A DNA stretch of 6,901 nucleotides from Spirochaetales bacterium UBA1265 (GTDB lineage Bacteria > Spirochaetota > Spirochaetia > Sphaerochaetales > Sphaerochaetaceae): the NCBI GenBank assembly GCA_002308475.1, contig DBVL01000114.1, positions 12,668 through 19,568 on the forward strand. Direction: 5' to 3'. Positions within the stretch are counted from its first letter, which is position 1. Every line of letters begins with the position of its first letter. The notes under the pieces were generated by a model. It worked only from the letters and a program-made list of their open reading frames with translations, was not told the origin of the DNA and searched no databases. Shown here in pieces: positions 1-6,401 of the stretch. Both the position numbers and the translations under genes were made by a program.

Positions 1-789
1 AGACACAACCCCTACGGAAACTACATTCAGTGGGTTAAGGACAAGCTTACCTCTCTTGGATTTGAGGAATTTGACGGTCCACTGGTGGAGAACGAGTTCT
101 GGAATGGAGATGCACTGTTCATGCCTCAGTTCCACAGCGCAAGAGATATTCATGATGTCTACTATGTTAAGGATCCTGTGCATTGCAAACAGATAGAGGA
201 GCCCTGGCTTACAAACGTGGCAAGAGCCCATGAGAACGGTGGAGACACAGGTTCAAGAGGCTGGAGCTACAAGTTTGACCATGAGTTTACAAGACGCCAG
301 GTCCTCAGAAGCCAGGGAACTGTTCTCAGTGCCCATCAGCTTACAAAGTGCAAGAAGCCCGGCAAGTACTTTGGAGTAGTAAGATGCTTCAGATATGATG
401 AGGTAGATGCCACACATGGAGCAGACTTCTACCAGACAGAAGGTATAGTCATAGGAAAAGACGCAAACCTGAAGGAACTTCTGGGTCTGTTGAAGATGTT
501 TGCCACTGAGATAGCAGGAGCTACGGACTACAAGTACGTTCCAGGCTACTTCCCGTTCACCGAACCCTCAATTGAGATTCACATAAAGCATCCGAAGCTT
601 GGATGGTTTGAGCTTGGTGGTTCCGGGATCTTCCGCCCTGAGGTTACAAAGGCCCTCGGTGTTGATGAGCCGGTTCTTGCCTGGGGTCTTGGAATAGACC
701 GTATGGCTCTTATGAATCTGGGGCTGAGTGACATAAGAGATCTCTTCACTCCGGAGATTGAAAGTGTAAGAACAAGGAGGGGAAACTGA
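1..789 (+). CDS. pheS: Phenylalanine--tRNA ligase alpha subunit, archaeal/eukaryotic type (5' truncated by window)
   Basis: This is the catalytic subunit of phenylalanyl-tRNA synthetase, a cytoplasmic alpha2-beta2 enzyme that charges tRNA-Phe. The reading frame is already open at base 1, so the true start lies upstream and 262 codons are visible. Seen directly: the class II core with EFWNGDALFMPQ near nt 88-126, a motif 2 region RCFRYDEVDATHG starting near nt 382, the Phe-pocket segment FPFTEPS at nt 550-570, and motif 3 GLGIDRMALM at nt 685-714. The wording of these motifs is that of the archaeal/eukaryotic PheS family, which spirochaetes are known to carry. The stop TGA overlaps the pheT start by one base (TGATG), so the two subunits are probably translated coupled. 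The GTG at position 85 is an internal valine codon and not a start, because homology continues upstream of it (NPYGNYIQW). Confidence 0.96.
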   Translation, partial: RHNPYGNYIQWVKDKLTSLGFEEFDGPLVENEFWNGDALFMPQFHSARDIHDVYYVKDPVHCKQIEEPWLTNVARAHENGGDTGSRGWSYKFDHEFTRRQVLRSQGTVLSAHQLTKCKKPGKYFGVVRCFRYDEVDATHGADFYQTEGIVIGKDANLKELLGLLKMFATEIAGATDYKYVPGYFPFTEPSIEIHIKHPKLGWFELGGSGIFRPEVTKALGVDEPVLAWGLGIDRMALMNLGLSDIRDLFTPEIESVRTRRGN

Positions 790-2495
790 TGCCTAAGTTT
801 GAAACATCTGAAAAAACATTCTATGACCTTCTCGGTCGCAGATGCTCTGATGAGGAGCTTGAGAGAATCTTCCCCCGTGCAAAGGCAGAGCTGGATGATC
901 ATGATACTGAAAACCATATACTGAAGATTGAGCTGAATGACACCAACCGTCCTGACCTCTGGTCAGCCATGGGACTGGCCCGTCTTCTCAAGACATATGA
1001 GAATCCGGAGAACGCAAAGGCCTATGACTTTTTCTCATCCTCTGAGTTCACTGCAGACAACAAGGGCCGTGAGCTTCATGTAGGAGAGAAGGTAAAGGAA
1101 GTGAGACAGTACAGCTGTGGCTTTGTGGCAACAGGTAAGACTGTGGATGATGAGATTCTGAAAACCCTTATCCAGAGTCAGGAGAAGCTTTGCTGGAACT
1201 TTGGTAGAAAGAGAAGATCCATAGCCATGGGTATATACCGCAATGATCTGATCAACTATCCCATACACTACGACGGAGCAGATCCGGATAAGACACACTT
1301 TGTCCCGCTTCACATGGAAGAGGACCTCTCATTGAGGGAGATTCTTGAGAAGCACCCAAAGGGACAGGAGTTTGGATACATAATCAAGGACGCTCCTGTT
1401 TATCCGTATCTTTTTGATGACAAGGGAAACACTCTTTCCATGCCTCCTGTAATCAACAGTGCCTATGTTGGAGCCGTTGAGGTTGGAGACAGCAACCTGT
1501 TTGTTGAGATGTCTGGTCCGGGACTTAGAGATATTCTTCTCTGTGCTTCAATCATGGCCTGTGATATGGCAGATATGGGGTTCAGCATTGAGCCTGTGAA
1601 GGTTGTTTATCCGTACGAGACTGAGTTTGGAAAGGAGATAACTGTTCCTTACTACTTCCAGGAACCGGCAAGCTGCACACTGGAAGATATAAAGCATGTT
1701 CTCGGAGAGGATATCTCTGCAGATGAGGCTCAGGAAGCTCTCATGAGAATGGGCGTCTACAGTGTTGTTGAAGGCTCACGCATCTTCATAACCTGTCCTG
1801 AGTACAGAAATGACTTCTTGCATCCGGTAGATGTAGTGGAAGATGTAATGATTGGTTACGGGCTTGAGAACTTTGAGCCTGAGATTCCGAAAGATTTCAC
1901 AATAGGACGCCTTTCTCCTGCAGAAGAGTTCGGAAGAAAGGTCAAAGATATAATGGTAGGTCTTGGCTTCCAGGAGATGATGTACAACTATCTGGGAAGC
2001 AAGAGAGAGTATGCGGACAACATGAACATCTCTACTGATGGCATGATCTTCATAGCAAATCCCATGAGTGAGAACTATGAGGTAGTGCGTCCTTCAGTTC
2101 TTCCATCCCTTCTTGAGAGTGAAGGCTCGTCCCAGCACGCAGTCTACCCGCACAGGATTTTTGAGGTAGGTAAGACAGCACATCTGGACAGCTCTGATAA
2201 CAGCGGTACAGTTACCAGAAACACTCTGGGCTTCATGCTTGCTGACAATCAGGCCGGCTTTAATGATGTGAACAGTCTTGTGAACACACTCATGTACTTC
2301 TTGAAGAAAGAGTACACGCTCAGGTCCCCTGGTGAAGATGGCAGGTTCATCCCTGGCCGCTGCGCTGAGATAGTTGTGGATAATCAGAAGGTTGGTGTTT
2401 TTGGAGAGGTCCATCCTCAGGTTCTTGAGAACTGGGGCTGTGCTGTTCCCGCTGTTGTCTGCGAGATTGACCTGGACTGTATCTGTAATGACTGA
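789..2495 (+). CDS. pheT: Phenylalanine--tRNA ligase beta subunit, archaeal/eukaryotic (short) type
   Basis: This is the structural, tRNA-binding and editing partner of PheS, acting in the cytoplasm. At 568 residues it has the short archaeal/eukaryotic length and not the roughly 800 residues of the usual bacterial PheT; no N-terminal tRNA-binding (OB) extension or C-terminal anticodon-binding domain is seen. Visible signatures: NDTNRPDLWSAMGLAR (residues 50-65), a B3/B4-type segment MPPVINSAYVG (218-228), a B5-like segment PEYRNDFLHPVDVVEDVMIG (337-356), and a catalytic-like core with NPMSENYEVVRPSVLPSLL (424-442), PHRIFEVG (454-461) and VGVFGEVHPQVLENWG (535-550). The ATG at 789 overlaps the pheS stop and follows AAGGAGG at 774-780 with 8-base spacing, so the start is secure. 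The 3' end overlaps the next gene by 8 nt. Confidence 0.96.
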   Translation: MPKFETSEKTFYDLLGRRCSDEELERIFPRAKAELDDHDTENHILKIELNDTNRPDLWSAMGLARLLKTYENPENAKAYDFFSSSEFTADNKGRELHVGEKVKEVRQYSCGFVATGKTVDDEILKTLIQSQEKLCWNFGRKRRSIAMGIYRNDLINYPIHYDGADPDKTHFVPLHMEEDLSLREILEKHPKGQEFGYIIKDAPVYPYLFDDKGNTLSMPPVINSAYVGAVEVGDSNLFVEMSGPGLRDILLCASIMACDMADMGFSIEPVKVVYPYETEFGKEITVPYYFQEPASCTLEDIKHVLGEDISADEAQEALMRMGVYSVVEGSRIFITCPEYRNDFLHPVDVVEDVMIGYGLENFEPEIPKDFTIGRLSPAEEFGRKVKDIMVGLGFQEMMYNYLGSKREYADNMNISTDGMIFIANPMSENYEVVRPSVLPSLLESEGSSQHAVYPHRIFEVGKTAHLDSSDNSGTVTRNTLGFMLADNQAGFNDVNSLVNTLMYFLKKEYTLRSPGEDGRFIPGRCAEIVVDNQKVGVFGEVHPQVLENWGCAVPAVVCEIDLDCICND

Positions 2496-3465
2496 TAAAA
2501 AGGCTTTTTACCTGGACGCACTGCGTCTCATGCTGAATTCCCGCTGTTTTGAGGAAAAGACAGAAGAGCTTTTCAAGGCCGGTCTCATTCACGGCACAAC
2601 CCACCTGGCCAACGGTCAGGAGGCTTGCCAGGCCGGTCTCTGTCTTGCTCTGGATGATGATGACTGGATAGTACCTACCCACAGATGTCATGGCTTCACC
2701 ATCTGTAAGGGTTCAGACCCAAGGGCCATGTTCGCAGAGATGTTCGGTTCTTCTCACGGTCTGGCAAAGGGACTTGGCGGAAGCATGCACATGCCGGATA
2801 AAGAGGTCTGCAACCTTGGCTCATCAGCTGTTGTTGGAAGTGGTGTGCCTCTTGCGGCAGGAATAGCCTTTTATTTCAAGAGAAATGGAATAAACAACAT
2901 AAGCGTTGCCATCTTCGGTGATGGAGCCACTTCCCGCGGTTCGGTCCATGAGACCATGAACCTGGCTTCCATTTGGAAGCTTCCCGTACTCTTTTTCTGT
3001 GAGAACAACCTCTACGGAATGAGCGCTTCCTCATCAGAGATGATAAGCATAAAGCGTATCTCAGACAGGGCCGCCTCATACTCCATGCCCGGAGTTACGG
3101 TGGATGGGAACAATGTCCTAGAGGTTTATGAGGCATGCAAGAAGGCTGTCACATGTATAAAAGAAGGTAACGGTCCGTACTTTATAGAGGCTCTGACCTA
3201 CAGAACCAAGGGTCACTCCAAGAGTGACCGCCGTCTTTACAGAAGTGCTGAAGAAGAGGCTTTCTGGGAGAAAAAAGACCCCATAAGGAACTTTGAGAGT
3301 TTTCTGATCAAGGAAGGCTTTTTTACTGAAGAGGAGATAAGAGAAGAGGAAGAGAGGAGCAGAGCCGGAATAGAAGCTTGTGCCAGAGTTGCTCTCTCTG
3401 AAGCCTCTGACTGCCTGACTGAAGAAGAGGCTATGGCACTTGTATATGCCGGGGAGGAAGCATGA
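2488..3465 (+). CDS. Thiamine-diphosphate-dependent 2-oxo acid dehydrogenase E1 alpha subunit (pyruvate/acetoin dehydrogenase type)
   Basis: The 325-residue product matches the alpha subunit of heterodimeric E1 enzymes (PdhA/AcoA family). These decarboxylate a 2-oxo acid or cleave acetoin on thiamine diphosphate and pass the acyl group to lipoyl-E2. Seen: HLANGQEA (residues 39-46), HRCHG (65-69), GLGGSMHM (95-102), the cofactor/metal motif starting GDGA at 144-147 and ending NN at 173-174, and the phosphorylation-loop equivalent YRTKGHSKSD (238-247). The start at ATG 2488 gives the normal family N-terminus and overlaps pheT by 8 nt. An in-frame GTG at 2374 would add 38 residues read from inside pheT that do not look like the family. 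No strong Shine-Dalgarno precedes 2488, so translation probably depends on coupling to pheT. The substrate cannot be decided from sequence; pyruvate and acetoin are both plausible. Confidence 0.92.
   Translation: MTDKKAFYLDALRLMLNSRCFEEKTEELFKAGLIHGTTHLANGQEACQAGLCLALDDDDWIVPTHRCHGFTICKGSDPRAMFAEMFGSSHGLAKGLGGSMHMPDKEVCNLGSSAVVGSGVPLAAGIAFYFKRNGINNISVAIFGDGATSRGSVHETMNLASIWKLPVLFFCENNLYGMSASSSEMISIKRISDRAASYSMPGVTVDGNNVLEVYEACKKAVTCIKEGNGPYFIEALTYRTKGHSKSDRRLYRSAEEEAFWEKKDPIRNFESFLIKEGFFTEEEIREEEERSRAGIEACARVALSEASDCLTEEEAMALVYAGEEA
3211..3229. repeat. Perfect 8-bp inverted repeat with 3-base loop inside the E1 alpha gene
   Basis: GGTCACTC (3211-3218), CAA, then GAGTGACC (3222-3229) can form a perfect 8-bp hairpin in DNA or mRNA. 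It falls exactly on the codons for the conserved loop Gly-His-Ser-Lys-Ser-Asp, so part of the symmetry is imposed by the protein sequence. No T-tract follows, so it is not an intrinsic terminator. A function is not implied. Confidence 0.6.
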
Positions 3466-4421
3466 CAACAAGAGAAGCTATCAGAAAAGCCATGGCAGAT
3501 TCCATGAGGGAAGACAAGAATGTGGTTCTCCTTGGGGAAGATGTAGGTGTCTACGGTGGTTGCTTCAAGGTCACTGAAGAGCTTGTGAAAGAATTTCCTG
3601 ATCAGGTCATAAACACTCCGGTTTCTGAGGAAGGCTTTACCGGTCTTGCTGTAGGCGCTGCCATGATGGGTTTAAGACCCATAGTGGAAATAATGTACGC
3701 AGACTTCTTCACACTTATATTTGACCCGATTGTAAACCACGCGGCAAAGGTGCACTTCATGAGTGGAGGAGCTTTCAACTGCCCCATAGTTGTACGTCTT
3801 CCTGAAGGTAGTGGTACCGGTCACGGAGCCCAGCACACCCAGAGCCCTGAAGCTCTGTTCATGAACAGTAACGGTCTTAAGATGGTTGCTCCTTCCTGTC
3901 CGTCAGATGCCTACCACCTGCTGCGTGCTGCCATAAAGGATAATAACCCTGTGCTTTTCTTCGAGCATAAGCTTCTTTATGGAAATGATGGTGAGATTTC
4001 TGAGGAAAAGCTTCCTATAGGAAAGGCTAAAACAATAAGAGATGGGGGAGATCTGACAATCATCGCATACTCCCATGCAGTGACAACCGCAATCAGTGCG
4101 GCAGAGATACTGGATGGACAGGGAATAGACTCAACTGTAATAGACCTCTGCACTCTCAAGCCTCTGGATACAGAGACCATCTTCAACTCTGTGAGAAAGA
4201 CAGGGCGTGTGATTATAATCCAGGATCCTGCAGCCTTTGGCGGAATAGCCTCAGAAGTCTGTTCCATGATTGTCACCGACAAGGAGAGCTTTGCCTCTCT
4301 TAAGGCTTCTCCTGTCATCTGCGGTGGAAAAAATACACCGGTTCCGTTCTCAAAGGACCTTGAGACCAAAGTCATTCCATCTGTGGATGAGTGTGTAATG
4401 GCAGCTCTGAAACTTTTCTGA
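3462..4421 (+). CDS. Thiamine-diphosphate-dependent 2-oxo acid dehydrogenase E1 beta subunit (pyruvate/acetoin dehydrogenase type)
   Basis: The 319-residue product is the transketolase-like beta subunit (PdhB/AcoB family) that pairs with the preceding alpha subunit to form E1. Seen: GEDVGVYGGCFKVT (residues 25-38); TPVSEEGFTG (52-61), whose Glu56 aligns with the catalytic glutamate that activates the cofactor; GLRPIVEIMYADF (70-82); AQHTQSPEA (123-131) with the conserved active-site His125; and a C-terminal transketolase domain with VIDLCTLKPLD and SVRKTGRVIIIQ. Small departures from the common family wording are LCTL for LRTL and QDP where an acidic E is usual; neither is catalytic. The ATG overlaps the alpha stop as ATGA, with GGGGAGG at 3451-3457 just upstream, so coupling is very likely. 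No E2 (lipoyl acyltransferase) or E3 gene follows, which is unusual for this family. Confidence 0.93.
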   Translation: MTTREAIRKAMADSMREDKNVVLLGEDVGVYGGCFKVTEELVKEFPDQVINTPVSEEGFTGLAVGAAMMGLRPIVEIMYADFFTLIFDPIVNHAAKVHFMSGGAFNCPIVVRLPEGSGTGHGAQHTQSPEALFMNSNGLKMVAPSCPSDAYHLLRAAIKDNNPVLFFEHKLLYGNDGEISEEKLPIGKAKTIRDGGDLTIIAYSHAVTTAISAAEILDGQGIDSTVIDLCTLKPLDTETIFNSVRKTGRVIIIQDPAAFGGIASEVCSMIVTDKESFASLKASPVICGGKNTPVPFSKDLETKVIPSVDECVMAALKLF

Positions 4422-4433
4422 TAACAAGCTTTG

Positions 4434-4462
4434 TATTCATTCTCCTCTTTTGTTGTTATATT
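4434..4462 (+). promoter_or_regulatory. Possible weak promoter in the gap after the E1 beta gene
   Basis: The 61-base T-rich gap between the E1 beta stop and the next gene contains TATATT (4457-4462, 5 of 6 to the -10 consensus). A poor -35 candidate, TATTCA (4434-4439), lies 17 bases upstream, and TTGTAT at 4431-4436 is an alternative with a 20-base spacer. I see no terminator hairpin in this gap, so readthrough from the E1 genes is equally possible. This is a weak call in an AT-rich stretch where such matches arise easily. Confidence 0.28.
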
Positions 4463-4482
4463 TAATGTATAGAGGTGATTAT

Positions 4483-5037
4483 ATGGCCAGAATCAAATCC
4501 GCTTGGGAAATAGCGCTTGAAAAGACAAAAGATATAGTCCTGGATGAGGAAAAGTACAAGGCAGAGACTCTTGAAAAGGAGGGCATGGCCTTGGCCGGAG
4601 CCTTCCTGAATGACTTGGAACAGAGTCCTGAGGTTCTTCAAAGTAAGCTCAGCAAGTACAGTGATGAAGACTATGAAACTGTAAGAAAGGGAATGGTCAG
4701 GACCATTTTTTCGAATATTGTCCTTCCTAAGGACAACAGTTACCAGTTGCGCTTCGAGAGAACAACTGTGCTCACTTCGCTTGCAGACCCTACAGGGCAG
4801 GCTGTCCAGATCATGAACCAGATAGGTAGTTTCTTTGAGCAGTTTCTTGCTGCAAGGGAAGACTTTGGAAAGCAGATGGAAGAGCAGTTCAGGCAGGCCA
4901 TGGAGCAGAATCCAGACAGGGCAAACGCTGCCCAGTACGCCAAGCTTGTGGAGCAGAACGTTAAGAGAATGGAAGACCAGTACAACGGAGCCCTTGAGAC
5001 TACCAGAGAGAACCTGCATCAGATTTTCGGTTGCTGA
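4483..5037 (+). CDS. Conserved-looking helical protein of unknown function
   Basis: I do not recognise a named family for this 184-residue protein. It has no signal peptide or membrane segment, so it is probably cytoplasmic. It is rich in Glu, Lys, Gln and Asp and looks almost wholly alpha-helical. A charged N-terminal half opens with IKSAWEIALEKTKD, a hydrophobic middle contains TSLADPTGQAVQIMNQIGSF, and a Gln/Glu-rich amphipathic C-terminal half (about residues 120-180) could form a coiled coil. It ends in Phe-Gly-Cys. The ATG at 4483 is chosen because AGAGGTGA (4471-4478) sits just upstream; in-frame starts at 4450 (TTG) and 4465 (ATG) lack such a site. It lies 12 bases before the AlaX-like gene, so the two are probably co-transcribed. 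That hints at, but does not show, a translation-linked role. Codon use matches its neighbours, so it is a real gene. Confidence 0.8.
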   Translation: MARIKSAWEIALEKTKDIVLDEEKYKAETLEKEGMALAGAFLNDLEQSPEVLQSKLSKYSDEDYETVRKGMVRTIFSNIVLPKDNSYQLRFERTTVLTSLADPTGQAVQIMNQIGSFFEQFLAAREDFGKQMEEQFRQAMEQNPDRANAAQYAKLVEQNVKRMEDQYNGALETTRENLHQIFGC

Positions 5038-5049
5038 AAGGATACCTAG

Positions 5050-6222
5050 ATGGAAAAACTATACTACAAAGACCCATACATGAAGGAAGCAGAGACAACT
5101 GTTGTCTCCGTCTCCTCAAATGATACGAACACTTTTGTCACTCTCAAAGAGGATCTGTTCTACCCAGAAGGTGGAGGGCAGTGTGGAGATACTGGTTTTC
5201 TGAACTCCTTCAAGGTTCTGGATACTAAAAAAGGTCCTGATGGAGAGAGTGTTCTCTATCTGGAAAAAGAAGCAGAGAAGCTGATAAGTGTGAATGACAC
5301 TGTGGTGCAGAAACTTGACTGGGAGCACAGGTACAAGTTCATGAAGATGCACACAGCCCAGCACCTTTTGAGCGGACTGTTGTTCAACCTGTTCAGGATA
5401 GGAACTGTGGCAGTTCACCTTGGTGAGCAGTACCTGACAATTGAGACAGACAGGGAAAGAATAGACAGTGAGATGGTTCATGAGCTTGTTCTTGCCGCAA
5501 ACAGGGCAATCTGGGAATCTCACAGGATAAGAGGCATTCAAATGAGCCATGAGGAGGCTGAAGCTCTTAATCTGAGGCGCTCTATAAAAGTTGAAGGGCA
5601 GGTGAGAATAGTTGAGATAGAGGGAATAGACCGCATAGCCTGTGGTGGTGTTCATGTGGATAAGACTTCAGAGATAGGTCTTATCACTGCCATAGGTCAT
5701 GAGCAGATCAGAGGACATGAGAGAATCTACTTCAACTGCTCGGAAAAAGCTCTTGAGGGAGCCTTGAGAGCTGAGAGTCAGGATGCTAAGCTCTGTGCTC
5801 TTCTTAGCTGTAAGACGGAGGAAACAGTGCAGAAGGTGGCCTCTCTTCAGAGTGAACTGACAAAGACAAAGGCTCTTCTTGCCCTCTCTGAGATTAAAAA
5901 CGCAGAGACTGAGTTCAGGGATAACAGAGGGAGTGATGTGGTTGTTCTGGATACAAAGCTTCCTGTAGACCGCTTCAGAGGCCTTGGGGAGAAGGAAGAG
6001 GATATTTGCCTCTGTGTCATGAATTCAGAGGGTGAGAAGTGCTCTTGGATAATAATTCTTAAGGGTAAGTATTCCATGGATATGAAGGCCTTTCTTTCTA
6101 AATGCGGAGCCCGTGGTGGCGGAAGAGCTCCTGTTTATCAGGGGATGATAGAGAAGGATAAAAAGGATGAGATGAAGAGACTTTTTATGGAAGATATGCA
6201 AAAAATGAATATTCTTTCATAA
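5050..6222 (+). CDS. alaX: AlaX-type alanyl-tRNA editing protein, long form (AlaX-L)
   Basis: This is a free-standing homologue of the editing half of alanyl-tRNA synthetase, expected to deacylate mischarged tRNA-Ala (Ser- or Gly-tRNA-Ala) in trans. Seen in its 390 residues: an N-terminal barrel with FYPEGGGQCGDTG (37-49); the zinc/active-site pair HTAQH (His101, His105); the second pair CGGVH (Cys198, His202) followed by DKTSEIG; a helical linker at about 235-280 that looks coiled-coil; and a C-terminal C-Ala/DHHA1-like end with CGARGGGRAPVYQG (352-365). All four zinc ligands of the family are present, so it should be active. The catalytic aminoacylation domain of AlaRS is absent, and 390 residues is the usual AlaX-L size, so this is not a truncated alaS. 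The start follows AAAGGA (5037-5042) at 7-base spacing. No clear terminator follows; the next promoter begins 16 bases after the stop. Confidence 0.92.
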   Translation: MEKLYYKDPYMKEAETTVVSVSSNDTNTFVTLKEDLFYPEGGGQCGDTGFLNSFKVLDTKKGPDGESVLYLEKEAEKLISVNDTVVQKLDWEHRYKFMKMHTAQHLLSGLLFNLFRIGTVAVHLGEQYLTIETDRERIDSEMVHELVLAANRAIWESHRIRGIQMSHEEAEALNLRRSIKVEGQVRIVEIEGIDRIACGGVHVDKTSEIGLITAIGHEQIRGHERIYFNCSEKALEGALRAESQDAKLCALLSCKTEETVQKVASLQSELTKTKALLALSEIKNAETEFRDNRGSDVVVLDTKLPVDRFRGLGEKEEDICLCVMNSEGEKCSWIIILKGKYSMDMKAFLSKCGARGGGRAPVYQGMIEKDKKDEMKRLFMEDMQKMNILS

Positions 6223-6238
6223 AAATGAATAAAAGAAG

Positions 6239-6268
6239 TTGACAAGCCTTTGAGACACCGAATAAGAT
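6239..6268 (+). promoter_or_regulatory. Sigma70-type promoter for the tyrosine leader and ABC transporter
   Basis: A perfect -35 TTGACA (6239-6244) is followed after 18 bases by TAAGAT (6263-6268, 4 of 6 to the -10 consensus). The region just upstream is very A/T-rich and could act as an UP element. Transcription should begin near 6275, giving a leader RNA of about 185 bases before the transporter gene and only about 25 bases before the leader peptide start. The start site is an estimate. Confidence 0.75.
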
Positions 6269-6300
6269 ACATTTGATTCTTAAACAGGAGGAGAAAACTT

Positions 6301-6375
6301 ATGGCAAGAAACGGTTACAGTTATTATTATTACTATTGCGTCTCAGTTTCTTCCAGAGTTTCGAACGTCCTGTAA
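6301..6375 (+). CDS. Tyrosine-rich leader peptide (24 residues) of a putative attenuator
   Basis: A 24-codon ORF begins at ATG 6301 and ends at TAA 6373-6375. It follows AGGAGG (6286-6291) at 9-base spacing, the strongest ribosome-binding site near any small ORF here. Residues 4-13 read NGYSYYYYYC, so six of seven consecutive codons (6316-6336) are Tyr, using both TAT and TAC. The rest is Ser/Val-rich with no membrane segment or known domain. The peptide is therefore best read as a sensor whose translation, and not its product, matters: ribosomes would pause on the Tyr run when charged tRNA-Tyr is scarce. The setting fits, with a promoter 33 bases upstream, an intrinsic terminator 22 bases after its stop, and a transporter gene beyond. 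A tiny functional peptide is the alternative but is less likely. Confidence 0.85.
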   Translation: MARNGYSYYYYYCVSVSSRVSNVL

Positions 6376-6401
6376 GGTTCAGTTTATTTAGAACATTACG
6401 G
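6315..6401 (+). promoter_or_regulatory. Putative tyrosine attenuator: alternative RNA pairings (protector and antiterminator)
   Basis: Two pairings compete upstream of the terminator. The antiterminator joins 6370-6380 (CTGTAAGGTTC) to 6391-6401 (GAACATTACGG): ten pairs, one of them G-U, with a single G/A mismatch and a 10-base loop. It takes the bottom four bases of the terminator's 5' arm. Its own 5' arm contains the leader stop codon, so a ribosome finishing the peptide would cover it and free the terminator. A ribosome stalled on the Tyr codons would reach only to about 6350 and leave the antiterminator free to form. The third element, TTACAG (6315-6320, containing the first Tyr codon), is perfectly complementary to CTGTAA (6370-6375). 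It could act as the 1:2 protector hairpin in untranslated RNA, though six AT-rich pairs closing a 49-base loop are weak. The pairings are seen in the sequence; the mechanism is inferred by analogy with the trp attenuator. Confidence 0.72.

Noticed and set aside
85..789. A GTG at 85 as the start of pheS
   Set aside because: The frame is open from base 1 and encodes PheS-like sequence upstream (NPYGNYIQW), so this GTG is an internal valine codon of a gene cut by the window edge.
2374..2487. An N-terminal extension of the E1 alpha gene from a GTG at 2374
   Set aside because: It would add 38 residues translated out of frame from inside pheT; they do not resemble the family N-terminus, and ATG 2488 gives the expected start and length.
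2577..2640. Direct repeat GGCCGGTCTC (2577-2586 and 2631-2640)
   Set aside because: Both copies encode the Ala-Gly-Leu part of a conserved protein region in the same reading frame; coding constraint and chance suffice.
4422..4482. A terminator after the E1 beta gene
   Set aside because: The gap is T-rich, but I find no GC-rich stem next to a T-run; AAGCTT is only a short palindrome.
4462..5019. A 185-codon open frame on the minus strand opposite the unknown protein gene
   Set aside because: It lies wholly opposite a well-supported + strand gene, has no ribosome-binding site that I can see, and its product looks like an antisense shadow rich in Leu, Ser and Val.
6201..6231. Direct repeat AAAAATGAATA (6201-6211 and 6221-6231) and a small hairpin TTCAT-AAAA-ATGAA (6216-6229) at the end of the AlaX gene
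   Set aside because: Both arise in a very A/T-rich stretch; the hairpin has five weak pairs and no T-tract, so it is not a convincing terminator for the upstream operon or an operator.
6316..6336. The TAT run as a simple microsatellite
   Set aside because: The run is interrupted by AGT and TAC codons and sits in a short ORF with its own strong Shine-Dalgarno, promoter and downstream terminator, which a random trinucleotide repeat would not explain.
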